The notes beneath the pieces were generated by a model. It ran no database searches, had not been told where the DNA came from, and saw only the letters and a list, made by a program, of their open reading frames with translations. Positions 63,213-64,000 of a stretch of 64,000 bases of DNA are shown here, piece after piece. The stretch's first letter is position 1. Each line of letters starts with the position of its first letter. The DNA comes from UBA60 sp964587885 (GTDB lineage: Archaea > Thermoplasmatota > Poseidoniia > Poseidoniales > Poseidoniaceae). The position numbers and the translations under genes are program-made. The stretch covers positions 15,439-79,438 of the forward strand of contig CAZPME010000008.1 of assembly GCA_964587885.1 (NCBI GenBank), written 5' to 3'.

Positions 63213-64000
63213 CTAGATTCGCTGTGCTATCAGTAAGAATGCAGTATGGCCAAAGGGGCCGTTGACAGGTCTCATTCCACCTTTGTCGGCGCGACCCCAC
63301 TCACGAGCCATCAATTCTCCAGCCCATTCCACATTCAACCCAACCTCTTGACACGATAACCACGCAGCCTCTAATTGGCTAGAGACTGGGCAATAGCAAG
63401 CGATCCTTCCACCCATAGCCAGATGTGGAACTACAGCGCTAATGGCTGGTTCATGTTTGGGTAGATCGAGAATTATTGCATCAAATGTACCATGTGCAGA
63501 TGCGGCGATATCAGCCTGTTCGGTGATATCACCAATCAATAAGTGATGCTCGGGAAAATTTTCAGGCCACGAAATCTGAGCACGACGCAAGTTCTCCATT
63601 CCGACATCAGCGTGTTCTACACGAGATTCAATACTGACCAGTCGCCCAGAGGAGCCGAGTGAACGGGCAATATGTAGGGCAAGACCAGCCGACCCGAGTC
63701 CGGCTTCAAGCACTGTATCCCCGCCCCCAATCCCAAGTTTAGCGACTAACATCCCAGCATCTTTAGCCGAAATAGTCTGGGCACGTCGCTGCATTCCAGC
63801 AATCAATTCCGGTAGTCGTAGAGGTAAAACCACCAAGTTTTTACTGCCAATTTGCACTTTTTGTCCGATTTCGACTTCGCCGAGTAGTTTGACTGGATTG
63901 AGAACTCCGAGGCCCTTGACTTTGCATACCTTGTCGATTAATTCGACGATATGTATTCGACCTTCTGGCTCGCGCAGGGCAATAAGTCCGGGTACGAGGC
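63213..64000 (-). CDS. trmI: tRNA (adenine-N1)-methyltransferase TrmI (5' end beyond window)
   Basis: Archaeal TrmI methylates A57/A58 of the T loop of tRNA using SAM. The C-terminal ~214 residues hold MQRRAQTISAKDAGMLV, the SAM-binding VLEAGLGSAGLALHIA, VSIESRVEHADVGMENLRRA and DAIILDLPKHE. Upstream of a GTG at 63857 the frame stays open without stop to the right edge and encodes a plausible family N-terminal beta domain (GRIHIVELIDKVCKVKGLG), so the true start is outside the window. It is convergent with the zinc-ribbon surface gene (28-base gap). Confidence 0.92.
   Translation of the reverse strand, partial: LVPGLIALREPEGRIHIVELIDKVCKVKGLGVLNPVKLLGEVEIGQKVQIGSKNLVVLPLRLPELIAGMQRRAQTISAKDAGMLVAKLGIGGGDTVLEAGLGSAGLALHIARSLGSSGRLVSIESRVEHADVGMENLRRAQISWPENFPEHHLLIGDITEQADIAASAHGTFDAIILDLPKHEPAISAVVPHLAMGGRIACYCPVSSQLEAAWLSCQEVGLNVEWAGELMAREWGRADKGGMRPVNGPFGHTAFLLIAQRI

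Overview
The window looks like a 64-kb piece of a heterotrophic planktonic euryarchaeon, most likely Marine Group II (Candidatus Poseidoniales, Thermoplasmatota). The archaeal assignment rests on DNA polymerase D small subunit (DP1), RFC small subunit, Pelota, GatD of the tRNA-dependent Gln pathway, archaeal-type AspRS and TrmI, and a tRNA-Met whose intron forms a textbook bulge-helix-bulge. The narrower MGII placement is an inference from the mix of these genes with bacterial-type metabolism and very large Asn/Ser/Thr-rich, membrane-anchored surface proteins.

Layout. 1-8.6 kb: alpha-glucan use, with the end of a surface-anchored GH13 amylase, a cytosolic GH77+GT35 fusion (MalQ-GlgP) and a surface GH57 amylopullulanase-like protein. 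8.7-19.6 kb: housekeeping and central metabolism (DP1, PncC, tRNA-Val, a KDG kinase+KDPG aldolase fusion, Pelota, formate-THF ligase, a flotillin/NfeD membrane operon, AroE-like). 19.6-28 kb: a surface protein with a hydrolase-like domain lacking its nucleophile, a biotin-dependent carboxyltransferase, GatD, intron-containing tRNA-Met, a membrane protein, RfcS. 28.1-42.9 kb: three tandem surface proteins of about 3030, 890 and 940 residues, sharing ordered Ig-like repeats, one TM helix and a Trp-rich cytosolic end. 42.9-57.1 kb: a mostly minus-strand region with PanB, an amino-acid permease fused to EF-hands, and parts of a 2-aminophenol/2-aminomuconate meta-cleavage route (AmnB-like, AmnA+AmnD-like fusion, ALDH8-like dehydrogenase) with an LLM flavin oxidoreductase, an asparaginase-II-family amidohydrolase, an SDR and a formyltransferase. 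57.2-64 kb: a CREST-family membrane hydrolase, AspRS, a surface protein with a 16-unit Asn-Gly-Thr array and a zinc-ribbon tail, and a TrmI gene that runs off the right edge.

How it fits together. Surface amylases would release oligosaccharides that MalQ-GlgP converts to glucose-1-phosphate. The kinase-aldolase fusion is the lower Entner-Doudoroff route. The aromatic/amino-acid region suggests scavenging of aromatic amines, with the permease next to the dioxygenase genes. Formate-THF ligase and the formyltransferase give a one-carbon link. Several operon junctions share one exact architecture, TGAGGT-N6-ATG, in which the upstream stop codon is part of the ribosome-binding site.

I see no CRISPR array, transposase, phage genes, rRNA or replication origin.
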